Below are positions 40,224 through 49,073 of a stretch of 51,977 bases of DNA, in pieces. This DNA comes from Candidatus Adlerbacteria bacterium RIFCSPLOWO2_01_FULL_51_16 (GTDB taxonomy: Bacteria > Patescibacteriota > Minisyncoccia > Phycocordibacterales > SBAW01): the NCBI GenBank assembly GCA_001775485.1, contig MEWX01000026.1:1-51977 (forward strand). The letters are read 5' to 3'. The notes below the pieces were generated by a model, which was not told the origin of the DNA, made no database searches, and saw nothing but the letters and a program-made list of their open reading frames with translations. The position numbers and the translations under genes were made by a program. Position 1 is the stretch's first letter. Every line of letters starts with the position of its first letter.

Positions 40224-41997
40224 CGACCGCAAGCATCTCACGAAGTACTTTTTCTGGCAACTCCGCGGGCTTCCGTTGCGAAGGAGAAGCTTGGGGAGCA
40301 AAAGTCTGGCCGTCCGGGGAACGGAGATCCGAGGACTTTTGCGAAGCAAGTTTCTCCGAAGCATTGGGAGCAATTTTGCCGAGCGCCTCCTTAAGGTCTG
40401 GGGCGTGCCCTGTGCCACTGGAGGAGTTATTTTTTACTACTTGTTGAAGCGCCTCGCGTAAGCTGGTAGCCCCGCCAAGGGGTGGGCGCTCGGGCTTCTC
40501 CTTCGTGGAGTGATGATGGGCTTCGTTCTTCGGCTTGTGGCTGGGAGGAACTTCCTGGTGCCTTGGAAGTTCCTGTGGGGGGGTATGCTGGGGGACCACC
40601 AGAGAAGGAATCGGCGTTGTGTGTACCAGCATTCGATGAACAGGAGTCTCTCGCCGCGGTTCTGCATGTTTATCCTTCTTTACCACAACACGGGGCGCTT
40701 CTCTATCATTTTCGTGCCACTTAGCGATTGAAGCTTCCACTTCCGCGCGGGGTTTGCTGAATTGCGTGCGGGAACTTTCTATAACTTTCGCGACAAATTT
40801 TTGCGGCGGCGGGTCAAAGGGTGGAAGTGCTGTCGCAGAGAAGGGCGGTGATCCTACCCCATCTATCATGAGGGTTAGGTACAGCTGATACGCGCCGAGG
40901 TTCACAAGGTCGGTCGCCTCAAATTGCGGGGCAAATATCACTTCCAGGGTTTCCGCGTCAAAAGGCCCGACACGGAAAGCGACGGTCGTGCCGACATTCC
41001 CGAAGACCGCGTCGCGCACCTCTTCTTCCATCTGCTCCACATACTGGTGCGCGATAATGAGGTTCAATTTATATTTGCGCGCCTCCGAGAGTATGTCCGC
41101 AAAACTCTGGTTGGCGAAACTCTGAAACTCATCAACATAAAAATAGAATGAGGGCAGGTTTTTCATAACCTGCATTGAGGCGTCCGCACGCGACATCGCC
41201 GCCAGGTAAATTTTGGTGACCAACATTGAGCCGAGGAGTGTCGCATTGACTTCCCCCACCCGGCCCTTCGAGAGGTTCATGATGATGATCTTCTTTTCAT
41301 CCATCATCTTGCGGATATCGAAGGATGATTTTGGCTGGCCGATAATATTGCGAATCAAGGGGTTGTTGGTAAACTGTCCGACTTTGTTTTGTATCGCAGG
41401 AGTCGCCTCTTGGGTATAGCGGTCAGTGTAGACGGCAAACTCCTCGACCCAAAAGGCCTTTACGGTCGGGTCTTTCACATTTTCAACCACTTTTTTACGG
41501 AATATTTTATTAACGAGCATGCGATTAACATCCAAAAGTGTCGCGTCCGGATACTCCAAAAGCGCGAGGAGTGTGTTTGAAAGGATATACTCCATGCGTG
41601 CGCTCCAGGCATCCACCCAAATTTTTCGGAATGCGGAGAGAAGCCCCGAGACAACCAAGTGCCGCTTGTCGTAGCCGACATCCTCCATGACGTTGAAGGC
41701 AATGGGGTGCTCCATATCAAACGGAGCAAAGTACACCACATCTTTGATGCGGTGCTCGGGCACGTACTCCATTATTCTGTCGGCAGTCGAGCCGTGCGGG
41801 TCAATGAACGCGAGCCCTTCGCCGTTGCGGATATCCTGGATTGCCATGTTTTCCAGCAAGGTGGATTTGCCCATGCCGGTCTTTCCGATGACATACATGT
41901 GACGCTCCCTATCTTTGCGCTTGATACCAAAGGGGGTGTTCGCCCCGCGCGAGTTCGTCGAGGCAAAATAGGTTATTTTCGCGGGATCTTCCTTCAC
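40207..41997 (-). CDS. TraD/VirD4-like coupling-type ATPase with Pro-rich C-terminal tail
   Basis: MYVIGKTGMGKSTLLENMAIQDI (Walker A), FYFYVDEFQSFANQSFADILSEARKYKLNLIIAHQYVEQM (Walker B/sensor). Confidence 0.87.
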   Translation of the reverse strand: MKEDPAKITYFASTNSRGANTPFGIKRKDRERHMYVIGKTGMGKSTLLENMAIQDIRNGEGLAFIDPHGSTADRIMEYVPEHRIKDVVYFAPFDMEHPIAFNVMEDVGYDKRHLVVSGLLSAFRKIWVDAWSARMEYILSNTLLALLEYPDATLLDVNRMLVNKIFRKKVVENVKDPTVKAFWVEEFAVYTDRYTQEATPAIQNKVGQFTNNPLIRNIIGQPKSSFDIRKMMDEKKIIIMNLSKGRVGEVNATLLGSMLVTKIYLAAMSRADASMQVMKNLPSFYFYVDEFQSFANQSFADILSEARKYKLNLIIAHQYVEQMEEEVRDAVFGNVGTTVAFRVGPFDAETLEVIFAPQFEATDLVNLGAYQLYLTLMIDGVGSPPFSATALPPFDPPPQKFVAKVIESSRTQFSKPRAEVEASIAKWHENDREAPRVVVKKDKHAEPRRETPVHRMLVHTTPIPSLVVPQHTPPQELPRHQEVPPSHKPKNEAHHHSTKEKPERPPLGGATSLREALQQVVKNNSSSGTGHAPDLKEALGKIAPNASEKLASQKSSDLRSPDGQTFAPQASPSQRKPAELPEKVLREMLAVDETEE

Positions 41998-42013
41998 TTC
42001 TTAATTATACTCT

Positions 42014-43288
42014 CTATTGCACGGTTGCGGTTGCTGAAAGTACCGAGCGGAGCGAGGTATATTTGTTGGCCGCATCCCAAAAGAGGTACGACTCAATCCC
42101 CGCATCGTTTGTGGCTTCTATTTGGGCGCTGACCATCTCGGGCGAGTAATGGACTGGGTAATCAAACCCCTGTAGCCAGGGGATGACTTTGCCGGAGTAT
42201 ACGGGTTTCTCGTAGAGCTGGGGAGAGGTGGAGGCGATCGGAATGAACGCAAAACTCGGCTGTCGAGTAGTGGTCGCTACTTCCCGTAGAACGGCTCCCA
42301 CAAGCGAGGTATACACAACTTTGTATGGGTCGCTGTTTACATCTGCAAGTCCCGTGAAGCCATTGTTGTAATGGGAGGGATAGACCATCGGGTAGATGTA
42401 ATCGAAATACGGCAACCCCCGCTCAAGTACTTGACCGATACCGAGATCATCTTGGTGGACGGTGACATACCCAAACAAGTCGGCAGACAAGACAGGGACT
42501 TGTCCCGAGCTTATCGAGGGAGAGCGCAAGTTTTCGGTGAGATATTTATAAAATTCCTCAAGAGCTTGCGCTTTGCTCTTGCCCGCACTCCAAGTGTAAT
42601 CAGCTTCTGCCATATTGCCGTCGGAGGGAAAACGTATGTAGTCGAAATTAAGTTCATCAAATCCAAGTTCGTAAGATTCTTTTCCAAGCTCAACCATATA
42701 GTCCCAAAAGGGCTTCGCACCTACATCGACAAACGCGAGTCCTTTGTGATCCTTCCACACACCACCGCTCTTTTTTTGTACGGCCTGTTCGGGGTGAACG
42801 CTTGTATAGTGGGGGTCCTGAAACACAGTGATGCGTCCGATGACATAAATATTTTTTGCATGGAGACGCTCCACAAACTCTTTCATATCGGAAGCCCCGC
42901 ACTCATCTGAAACCGCGCCCGCGAGTATCGCATTCTCGGTTGGGAAAGCAATGCCACCGGAAAAATCTTTAATATCGATGACGACTGCGTTGAGTGCGGT
43001 GTCGTCGATAAATTTTACGAGCGAGTCACGGAAGGAGGGTGTCCCTGCAACGCACTGCGACATATAAATTGCCTTCAGCGGTTTCGGGGTCGGGAGATGC
43101 TGTACGTATGGTGCGGCGACAACATTAGGAGAACTTGTTGCACCCAAAATATTCGCGGAATATGAAACCGAGAGAAGCGTGGGGAGCGTAACATATGCAA
43201 GTGAAACAACTGCAACAACAGCAACAGTCGCCGCCACCGCGTAGGACAGAAAATATTTAATTGAGAGGGGTGAGTCGGTTTCTTTGCT
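42014..43288 (-). CDS. Putative glycoside hydrolase (DUF4015-type), membrane anchored
   Basis: LKAIYMSQCVAG, AVVIDIKDFSGGIAF, IYVIGRITVFQDP, GFDELNFDYIRFPSDG; N-terminal TM helix. Confidence 0.8.
   Translation of the reverse strand, partial: SKETDSPLSIKYFLSYAVAATVAVVAVVSLAYVTLPTLLSVSYSANILGATSSPNVVAAPYVQHLPTPKPLKAIYMSQCVAGTPSFRDSLVKFIDDTALNAVVIDIKDFSGGIAFPTENAILAGAVSDECGASDMKEFVERLHAKNIYVIGRITVFQDPHYTSVHPEQAVQKKSGGVWKDHKGLAFVDVGAKPFWDYMVELGKESYELGFDELNFDYIRFPSDGNMAEADYTWSAGKSKAQALEEFYKYLTENLRSPSISSGQVPVLSADLFGYVTVHQDDLGIGQVLERGLPYFDYIYPMVYPSHYNNGFTGLADVNSDPYKVVYTSLVGAVLREVATTTRQPSFAFIPIASTSPQLYEKPVYSGKVIPWLQGFDYPVHYSPEMVSAQIEATNDAGIESYLFWDAANKYTSLRSVLSATATVQ
42502..42521. repeat. REP-like palindromic element inside the DUF4015-type CDS
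   Basis: GTCCCGAGCTTATCGAGGGA; preceded by gacagggactt; read in frame as SPSISSGQVP on minus strand. Confidence 0.65.
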
Positions 43289-43514
43289 CATGCGAGACAT
43301 CTGGGTTTGCGGGGGCGCCATTTTCTACAAAGTGATGGCGGGGGGTCCTCCGCGAGCCGCCCGAGAGTGCTTCGGCCCGCAAAATAAATCCTATAACAAT
43401 AAGAGCGATGCCGGAGAGTACAATAATCGCCGTGCGCCAGGAACCGGGGATCCCGAGTTGGGTGGTAATGACGACCAAGCCACCAAGTGCAATAACAATA
43501 GCTTCCTTAGACAT
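43257..43514 (-). CDS. Small membrane protein, two predicted TM helices
   Basis: IVIALGGLVVITTQLGIPGSWRTAIIVLSGIALIVIGFIL. Confidence 0.6.
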   Translation of the reverse strand: MSKEAIVIALGGLVVITTQLGIPGSWRTAIIVLSGIALIVIGFILRAEALSGGSRRTPRHHFVENGAPANPDVSHEQRNRLTPLN

Positions 43515-43523
43515 ACAACAATA

Positions 43524-44165
43524 CTACCTGCCTTCTACAATTACGACAAACTCCCCCCGTTGTTTTTCTGGCGTCAGCTTTTGCAGGAGCTCCTGCGGCA
43601 CGTCAACAAGATGCTCCTCGTATATTTTGGTAAGCTCGCGGAAGAGGCCAACTCGACGCCCGGGTGAAGCTTTGGAAAGAGACGTCAGGGTCTTGAGGAT
43701 CCGGTGAGGTGACTCAAAAAATATACTTGCCCGTTCATCCTTTGCGATAGACGCAAACAATTTTTCTCTTCCTTTTTTGGGAGGGAGAAATCCGTAAAAA
43801 GTGAAGCTCGGTGCCTTGAGGCCTGCAACTGCAATCGCCGCCGTGAGCGATGAAGCCCCGGGGATCGTCTCGATTTTTGTTCCACTCTCGCGGGCGTTTG
43901 AAACAATCTCAAGCCCCGGATCGGAGACCCCAGGGACCCCCGCGTCCGATACCAACGCCACATGCTTGCCCGCCTCCAGAAATTTTTCAATCTGTTTAAG
44001 ATTAACCGCAGGAGTTTTGATACCAAAATGGGACAGGAGCTTGCGCGTCATCCGCGTGTCTTCGCACGCGACATAATCCGCTTCTTTTAAAATACGGAGC
44101 GCGCGCAGAGTGATGTCTTCAAGATTCCCTATCGGGGTCGCAACGACAGAAAGTTTACCAACCAT
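43524..44165 (-). CDS. rsmI: 16S rRNA (cytidine1402-2'-O)-methyltransferase
   Basis: LSVVATPIGNLEDITLRALRILKEADYVACEDTRMTRKLLSHFGI; SDAGVPGVSDPG. Confidence 0.95.
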   Translation of the reverse strand: MVGKLSVVATPIGNLEDITLRALRILKEADYVACEDTRMTRKLLSHFGIKTPAVNLKQIEKFLEAGKHVALVSDAGVPGVSDPGLEIVSNARESGTKIETIPGASSLTAAIAVAGLKAPSFTFYGFLPPKKGREKLFASIAKDERASIFFESPHRILKTLTSLSKASPGRRVGLFRELTKIYEEHLVDVPQELLQKLTPEKQRGEFVVIVEGR

Positions 44166-44245
44166 GACTTCAACACCCTAGCACAATTCAGAAAAATATT
44201 GTATGTACATGAGTAGTCGTTGGCTCTTGCGCAGGAGATTTGTGC

Positions 44246-44452
44246 ATGAACTCCTTAACCGGCAACAAGGTATCCGAAGAGGAACGGGAGAAGATGCGCC
44301 AACAGTGGCGCAAACAGGTGGAGTTTGCCTGCCGCACATGCGGAGGAAGTGCCTATGCAGAGCGCGAGGGGTCCTGCCGATGGGGGTGCCCCAAGTGCGG
44401 CTTCTCCACTTTCACCCCTTCTCTGTTCTTCAAGGAATCGGCTGTCGCCTAG
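44246..44452 (+). CDS. Small zinc-ribbon protein
   Basis: CRTCGGSAYAEREGSCRWGCPKCGF; SD AGGAG upstream of ATG 44246. Confidence 0.6.
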   Translation: MNSLTGNKVSEEEREKMRQQWRKQVEFACRTCGGSAYAEREGSCRWGCPKCGFSTFTPSLFFKESAVA

Positions 44453-44465
44453 CGCGATAGCTGAG

Positions 44466-44495
44466 AAAGGCCGCTCGCAAAAGCGGCCTTTTTCT
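44466..44495 (+). terminator. Intrinsic terminator
   Basis: AAAGGCCGC-TCGCAAAA-GCGGCCTTTTTC. Confidence 0.88.
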
Positions 44496-44556
44496 TTCCC
44501 CCGCCCTCGCGTATACTGCGGGCAGATTCGATCTTCTCAAAACAAAGGGCAACCAC

Positions 44557-45894
44557 ATGTGCGGATTCTTCGGCATTTACAACAAAAGGAAAGCTGCCGA
44601 GTTGGCCGTCATTGGTCTCCACGGCATTCAGCATCGAGCACGAGAATATGCAGGAATCGCCTCAAGCGACGGGTTCAATATCTTTCGAGAAGTCGGTAAC
44701 GGAATCGCCCGCGAAGTCTTCGCCGATACCGATAAACTCAACCGTTTACATGGTCGGCATGCTCTCGGGCATGTGCGTTACTCGACCACACTTCGGCAGG
44801 AGAACGATCGATATCGCGACAACACCCAACCGGTAATTGGTTGGTATAGCGGGCGGAAATTCGCACTCGCTCACAACGGGAATCTCACAAATCTCGATGA
44901 GCTTCGCCAACTGCTGCACGATCGACCGATGGAAACCACGATGGATACTGAATTCATCGTTCGTCTTATTGAGCAGCACGATACCGGAAAACTAGAATCC
45001 GATCTCGCGCGGGTTTTTGGACTGCTCCGAGGGAGTTACGAGCTTGGTATTCTCTTTCCGGACCGTCTTGTTGCCGTGCGGGACCCCCAAGGAAATCACC
45101 CTCTCTCTATCGGCAAAATGGAAGAGAGCTTCTTCATCTCATCGGAAACTACCGGCTTCAGCGGCGTGGGTGCACAGTTTGTCCGCGACGTGGAACCTGG
45201 AGAAATGGTCCTGATTGAGAACGGAGGAATCTTCTCTCGACGTTTTGCCAAGGCAACACCGAAAAAATGTCGATTCGAGGGAAATTACTTCTCCCACCCC
45301 GCGAGCCTTATCTTTGGCGAAGCGGTCGACGACTATCGTATCCGTTTAGGGCGTACCCTTGAGCAGTGTTGTCCAGCACTTGGTGCTGACATCGTAACTC
45401 CTGTGCCGGACAGCTCTAACTACATCGCCATGGGATATGCTGAAAACCAACGCTCGGGCATATACCGTCCAGTTATCGTCCGCAGTCATTACGGACGTTC
45501 ATTCATCGCTGCGACACAAGTGGAGCGTGATGAAACGGTGGCACTCAAGTTCCACTTTACTGGGCATGCGATCAGGGGTAAAAGTGTGGTAATCGTGGAC
45601 GATTCCATAGTCCGCGGCACAACACTCACCAAGGTTATCGCGGAGATACGTCGCTACGAACCACGCGAAGTACACGTCCGTAGTGGTACGCCGATGATTA
45701 AGTACCCCTGCGTCTACGGCATCGACATGCAGGAGAAAGAGAGGCTTATTGCAGCTACCCACACGAATGCAGAAATCTGCAAAAAACTAGGGGCGGACAG
45801 TGTTGAGTTCCTCCCGCTCGATGTTCAAAAACAAATGTCCCCTAACCCAGAGAGTTTCTGCTTTGCTTGCATGGACGGCAGGTACTGGCATTAG
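44557..45894 (+). CDS. purF: Amidophosphoribosyltransferase-family protein (PurF-like)
   Basis: MCGFFGIYN with Cys2 nucleophile; HALGHVRYST, LAHNGNLTNLDEL; PVPDSSNYIAMGYA; VVIVDDSIVRGTTL PRPP motif; CFACMDG tail. Confidence 0.85.
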   Translation: MCGFFGIYNKRKAAELAVIGLHGIQHRAREYAGIASSDGFNIFREVGNGIAREVFADTDKLNRLHGRHALGHVRYSTTLRQENDRYRDNTQPVIGWYSGRKFALAHNGNLTNLDELRQLLHDRPMETTMDTEFIVRLIEQHDTGKLESDLARVFGLLRGSYELGILFPDRLVAVRDPQGNHPLSIGKMEESFFISSETTGFSGVGAQFVRDVEPGEMVLIENGGIFSRRFAKATPKKCRFEGNYFSHPASLIFGEAVDDYRIRLGRTLEQCCPALGADIVTPVPDSSNYIAMGYAENQRSGIYRPVIVRSHYGRSFIAATQVERDETVALKFHFTGHAIRGKSVVIVDDSIVRGTTLTKVIAEIRRYEPREVHVRSGTPMIKYPCVYGIDMQEKERLIAATHTNAEICKKLGADSVEFLPLDVQKQMSPNPESFCFACMDGRYWH

Positions 45895-45904
45895 CAAAAT
45901 GGGC

Positions 45905-45937
45905 GAGGCCGCGGTTTCCCGCGGCCTCTTCACTTTT
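45905..45937 (+). terminator. Intrinsic terminator
   Basis: GAGGCCGCGG-TTTC-CCGCGGCCTC followed by TTCACTTTTT. Confidence 0.8.
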
Positions 45938-45963
45938 TAAACGACGGGGATTTCGTTAAGGTT

Positions 45964-47199
45964 TCAGGGTTTGTCCTGAGCCTTACGAAGGGCCGCTTCT
46001 CCTGCTTTATAAATATCCCCCGCTCCCATAGTGAACACAACCGTATCAGAGGAAAATGTTTTAAGCTTTTGAGCAGCCTCCTCAAGCCCCCCGAGGGCAG
46101 TTGCCTGTCCTCCTCTTTTATTAGTGGCTTCCGCAAGCGCGGTATTTGAGACGGTCCCGTCGTACTCCTCGCGAGCGGCATAGACCGGCAACACATAGGC
46201 CTCGTCCGCCCCGGCAAGTGCCTCGGCAAAATCCTGAAACAAATCCCGAGTACGGCTGTAGAGGTGAGGGTGGAAGAGCACGACTATTTTTTTGTTAGGG
46301 AACTTCTCTTTTGCCGCCTCAATGGTTTTCCTTATCGCAGTCGGGTGGTGTGCGTAGTCATCGTAAAGCAGGGCGCCTCCCGGTAGCACTCCTTTATATT
46401 CAAACCTCCGCCAGGAGCCTTTAAATAATTTCAGGGATTTATCCATATCCGCTTCAGAAATATCGGGGGCGATGGCCCGCGCCGCAGCCTTCGCGGCGCG
46501 GGCGTTTTCTTTATTAAACTCACCCGGCACAAGAAGCTCCGGCACCGATTCATTTCCGTATTGTTCCTTTTCTATCACAATTCTCGCCTGTCCTCTTGCT
46601 TCGTTAAACGCTACGGCGAGTTCCTCCGGAGATTTGAAGTAGTCGGTGTGGTCCCACTCGATATTGGTAATGACAAGCACTTCGGGACAAAAAGTGAGGA
46701 AGTGCCTTCGATACTCGCACGCCTCAACGACGACAATGTCACTCTTGCCGGCGTGGAAATTGCTGCCAAAGTCTGTAACAATACTCCCCACAATAACTGT
46801 CGGGTCGAAACCGGCGTCAATTAAAATTTTGCCGAGCATGGCGGTTGTCGTCGTTTTACCGTGTGTGCCGGAAACCGCCACTACCCTTTTGCCTTCAACC
46901 GCTTTTCCCAATGCTTCAAAATAAGAATGTTCCGGAATCCCGAGTTCTTTACCGCGAGCGCGCTCCGGATTCTCTGCCGGCACCGCATCGCTATAGACCA
47001 GCAAATCCGCATCCGGAGGAACCTGTTCCGTTTTTTGCTCGAGACATACCTGAATCCCCTTTTTTGAGAGCATGTCTGTTGTGGGCGACGACGCTCTGTC
47101 AGAGCCCGAGACACGCGCGCCTTGTGCGGCATAAAACTGGGCGAGTGCCGACATACCAACACCGCCAATCCCGACCATGTATATTTTTTTACTGTTCAT
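45964..47199 (-). CDS. murC: UDP-N-acetylmuramate--L-alanine ligase
   Basis: KKIYMVGIGGVGMSALAQFYAAQGARVSGSD; VAVSGTHGKTTTTAMLG; DDYAHHPTAIRKTI; start at M40 of the track ORF. Confidence 0.95.
   Translation of the reverse strand: MNSKKIYMVGIGGVGMSALAQFYAAQGARVSGSDRASSPTTDMLSKKGIQVCLEQKTEQVPPDADLLVYSDAVPAENPERARGKELGIPEHSYFEALGKAVEGKRVVAVSGTHGKTTTTAMLGKILIDAGFDPTVIVGSIVTDFGSNFHAGKSDIVVVEACEYRRHFLTFCPEVLVITNIEWDHTDYFKSPEELAVAFNEARGQARIVIEKEQYGNESVPELLVPGEFNKENARAAKAAARAIAPDISEADMDKSLKLFKGSWRRFEYKGVLPGGALLYDDYAHHPTAIRKTIEAAKEKFPNKKIVVLFHPHLYSRTRDLFQDFAEALAGADEAYVLPVYAAREEYDGTVSNTALAEATNKRGGQATALGGLEEAAQKLKTFSSDTVVFTMGAGDIYKAGEAALRKAQDKP
45972..45993. repeat. REP-like palindromic element at the murC 3' end
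   Basis: TGTCCTGAGCCTTACGAAGGGC; encodes C-terminal ..RKAQDKP of MurC. Confidence 0.6.
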
Positions 47200-48526
47200 T
47201 GGCAACGAGTGCGTTAAATTGTTCTCCACGATCGTACTCATTTTTAAACATCCCGAAGGAGGCAAAAGCAGGGCTAAAGAGCAAAATATCGCCTGGTTGA
47301 GCCAGTTTAAAGGCATCCTTCACAGCGTCAACGACAGTATGATATATCATACTGTCGCGCAGATCGTTTTTAATCCGGTCGGTACCAGTGCCTGCAAGCA
47401 AGAGTACTTTTTTACAATATTTTGGAATCTCCTGAAGTAACTCTCTCATATCAAGCCTCTTGTCTGCCCCGCCCAAAATCAGAATAATATTCTGATTTTG
47501 CCCTGAGTCCGATCGAAGGGCACGCAGTGCCGCAATAGTGGCTTCCGGTACTGTCGCGGTCGTATCGTTGTATACTTTGACTCCGCGAATTTCTTTTATT
47601 AACTGAAGACGCCCCGGGACCCCTTCAAACGACTCGATGCCGTGTTTGCTGTGCTCCTCTTCAATACCAAGCATCTGTGCTACGGCCAAAGCTATCCCCG
47701 CGTTGTAGCGATTGTGCTCACCCGGAATCTTCAATACCCATGTGAGGGGCAGGTCGCTCCCTCTCGCCACCGTCAGGTGCGCTTTGATTGCCGGTTGGTA
47801 CCCATATTTCTTTATAAACGGTGCTGCCTGCTCTCCCACAATTAAAAAATCGTCTGCCTTCTGATTCACAAAAATATTCGCCTTGTCGGCAAAGTATGCG
47901 GCGAGATCATCGTGATAGTAGTTCAGATGATCCGGCATAAAAGTAGTAAAGACCGCCACGTGAGGACTTGTGTGCGCTTCGCCAAACCCCTGCAGCTGCC
48001 AGGAATCAAGTTCCAAAACCGCGATCGCGTCTTGGGTAACCTGCGGAAGAAGCGCGAGAGTCGAGACACCGCGCACATTACCACCCAAAAGCATTTTTCT
48101 GCCGGCAGTTTTGAGAATATGTGCAATAAGGTGCGCAACCGTTGACTTGCCGCGTGTCCCGGTAACTCCGACCGTTGAGATACCGGAGAGTTCGGCAAAC
48201 AAGTCAGCGCTCATTCGAACAGGAATATTATTTTTGCGGGCTTCGGCGATAAAGGGCGAGTTAAGCGGCACCCCCGCGGCTTTTATAATCAAATCGCGGT
48301 TTTGAAAATCCTCAAACCGGTGGCCGCCAAGATGATAGGTAATATTCGGAAATGCTTCGAGCTGGCTTACGGAAGATCCGAGCTCTACTGAAGGCTTAAG
48401 ATCAGTCACTATAAGGTCGGCTCCGCACTCGGCAAGAAAACGTGCGTCCCCCACCCCGCGCCCCAAAAGACCCAACCCCATGAGGGTTATCCGCTTGCCC
48501 TCAAAAAATGCCTTATATGCTTCCAT
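47189..48526 (-). CDS. murD: UDP-N-acetylmuramoylalanine--D-glutamate ligase
   Basis: RITLMGLGLLGRGVGDARFLAECGADLIVTDLK; VGVTGTRGKSTVAHLI; IPGEHNRYNAG; IILILGGADKRLDM; 11-bp overlap with murC. Confidence 0.93.
   Translation of the reverse strand: MEAYKAFFEGKRITLMGLGLLGRGVGDARFLAECGADLIVTDLKPSVELGSSVSQLEAFPNITYHLGGHRFEDFQNRDLIIKAAGVPLNSPFIAEARKNNIPVRMSADLFAELSGISTVGVTGTRGKSTVAHLIAHILKTAGRKMLLGGNVRGVSTLALLPQVTQDAIAVLELDSWQLQGFGEAHTSPHVAVFTTFMPDHLNYYHDDLAAYFADKANIFVNQKADDFLIVGEQAAPFIKKYGYQPAIKAHLTVARGSDLPLTWVLKIPGEHNRYNAGIALAVAQMLGIEEEHSKHGIESFEGVPGRLQLIKEIRGVKVYNDTTATVPEATIAALRALRSDSGQNQNIILILGGADKRLDMRELLQEIPKYCKKVLLLAGTGTDRIKNDLRDSMIYHTVVDAVKDAFKLAQPGDILLFSPAFASFGMFKNEYDRGEQFNALVANEQ
47332..47357. 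repeat. 26-bp perfect palindrome within murD
   Basis: CGACAGTATGATATATCATACTGTCG equals its own reverse complement. Confidence 0.97.
47476..47522. repeat. Adjacent inverted repeats within murD
   Basis: AAAATCAGAAT-AAT-ATTCTGATTTT (11-bp arms) followed by TGCCCTGAGTCCGATCGAAGGGCA (REP-like). Confidence 0.85.
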
Positions 48527-48553
48527 TTCGCTCTATCATGCGATACTTGAGGC

Positions 48554-48775
48554 ATGTACGTCAAAGTGCGGGTGAAGGCGGGGGCAAAAAAAGAAACGGT
48601 GCTTGAGGTGTCTAAAATTCATTTTGAGATCGCCGTGCGAGAGGAAGCAAAACAAAACCTCGCTAATAAACGCGTTATTGCGCTTGTTGCCGGACACTTC
48701 CGCGTGCCTATTAAGCAGGTGCGCATCGTGAGCGGGCACCGAAGCCCTTCAAAAATACTTTCCTTGCCTGGTTGA
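48554..48775 (+). CDS. DUF167 (YggU) family protein
   Basis: MYVKVRVKAGAKKETVLEV...EEAKQNLANKRVIALVAGHFRVPIKQVRIVSGHRSPSKIL. Confidence 0.88.
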   Translation: MYVKVRVKAGAKKETVLEVSKIHFEIAVREEAKQNLANKRVIALVAGHFRVPIKQVRIVSGHRSPSKILSLPG

Positions 48776-48876
48776 TTGAAGAAAGAGAGTATTTGGTATA
48801 TACTCGTGATGGAAGTGTTTTTGTATTGCGTGAGCGGTAAAATTGGAAGTCAACCCAAACAAAGAGGCGTGGAACG

Positions 48877-49050
48877 ATGACAATAAAGAAGGTTTTTCCC
48901 ATGGACAAAGCCTCGCAGATGCCCAGCCACAAGCGTCCGGACACTATGCTCAGCCGAGACGCCGGCATCAACAACCCCACCAAAGTGCCGGGTCAAGCCC
49001 ATCTTGATTCTGACGACCAGGGAGGCGCCCCTACCATCACCTCACGCTGA
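48877..49050 (+). CDS. Small ORF, 57 aa, unknown function
   Basis: MTIKKVFPMDKASQMPSHKRPDTMLSRDAGINNPTKVPGQAHLDSDDQGGAPTITSR; SD-like AAGAGGCG upstream; terminator downstream; below the ORF-track length cutoff. Confidence 0.5.
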   Translation: MTIKKVFPMDKASQMPSHKRPDTMLSRDAGINNPTKVPGQAHLDSDDQGGAPTITSR

Positions 49051-49073
49051 ACCATAAGTACCGCGCCGCATCA

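Noticed and set aside
40224-40418. Track start (40418) for the ComEA-like ORF
   Set aside because: The N-terminal 65 aa are Arg/Leu-rich and overlap the ATPase coding region; the signal peptide begins at M66 (40223).
40207-41997. Complete type IV secretion or conjugation system
   Set aside because: Only a coupling-protein-like ATPase is present here; no VirB4, relaxase or pilus genes are visible in the window.
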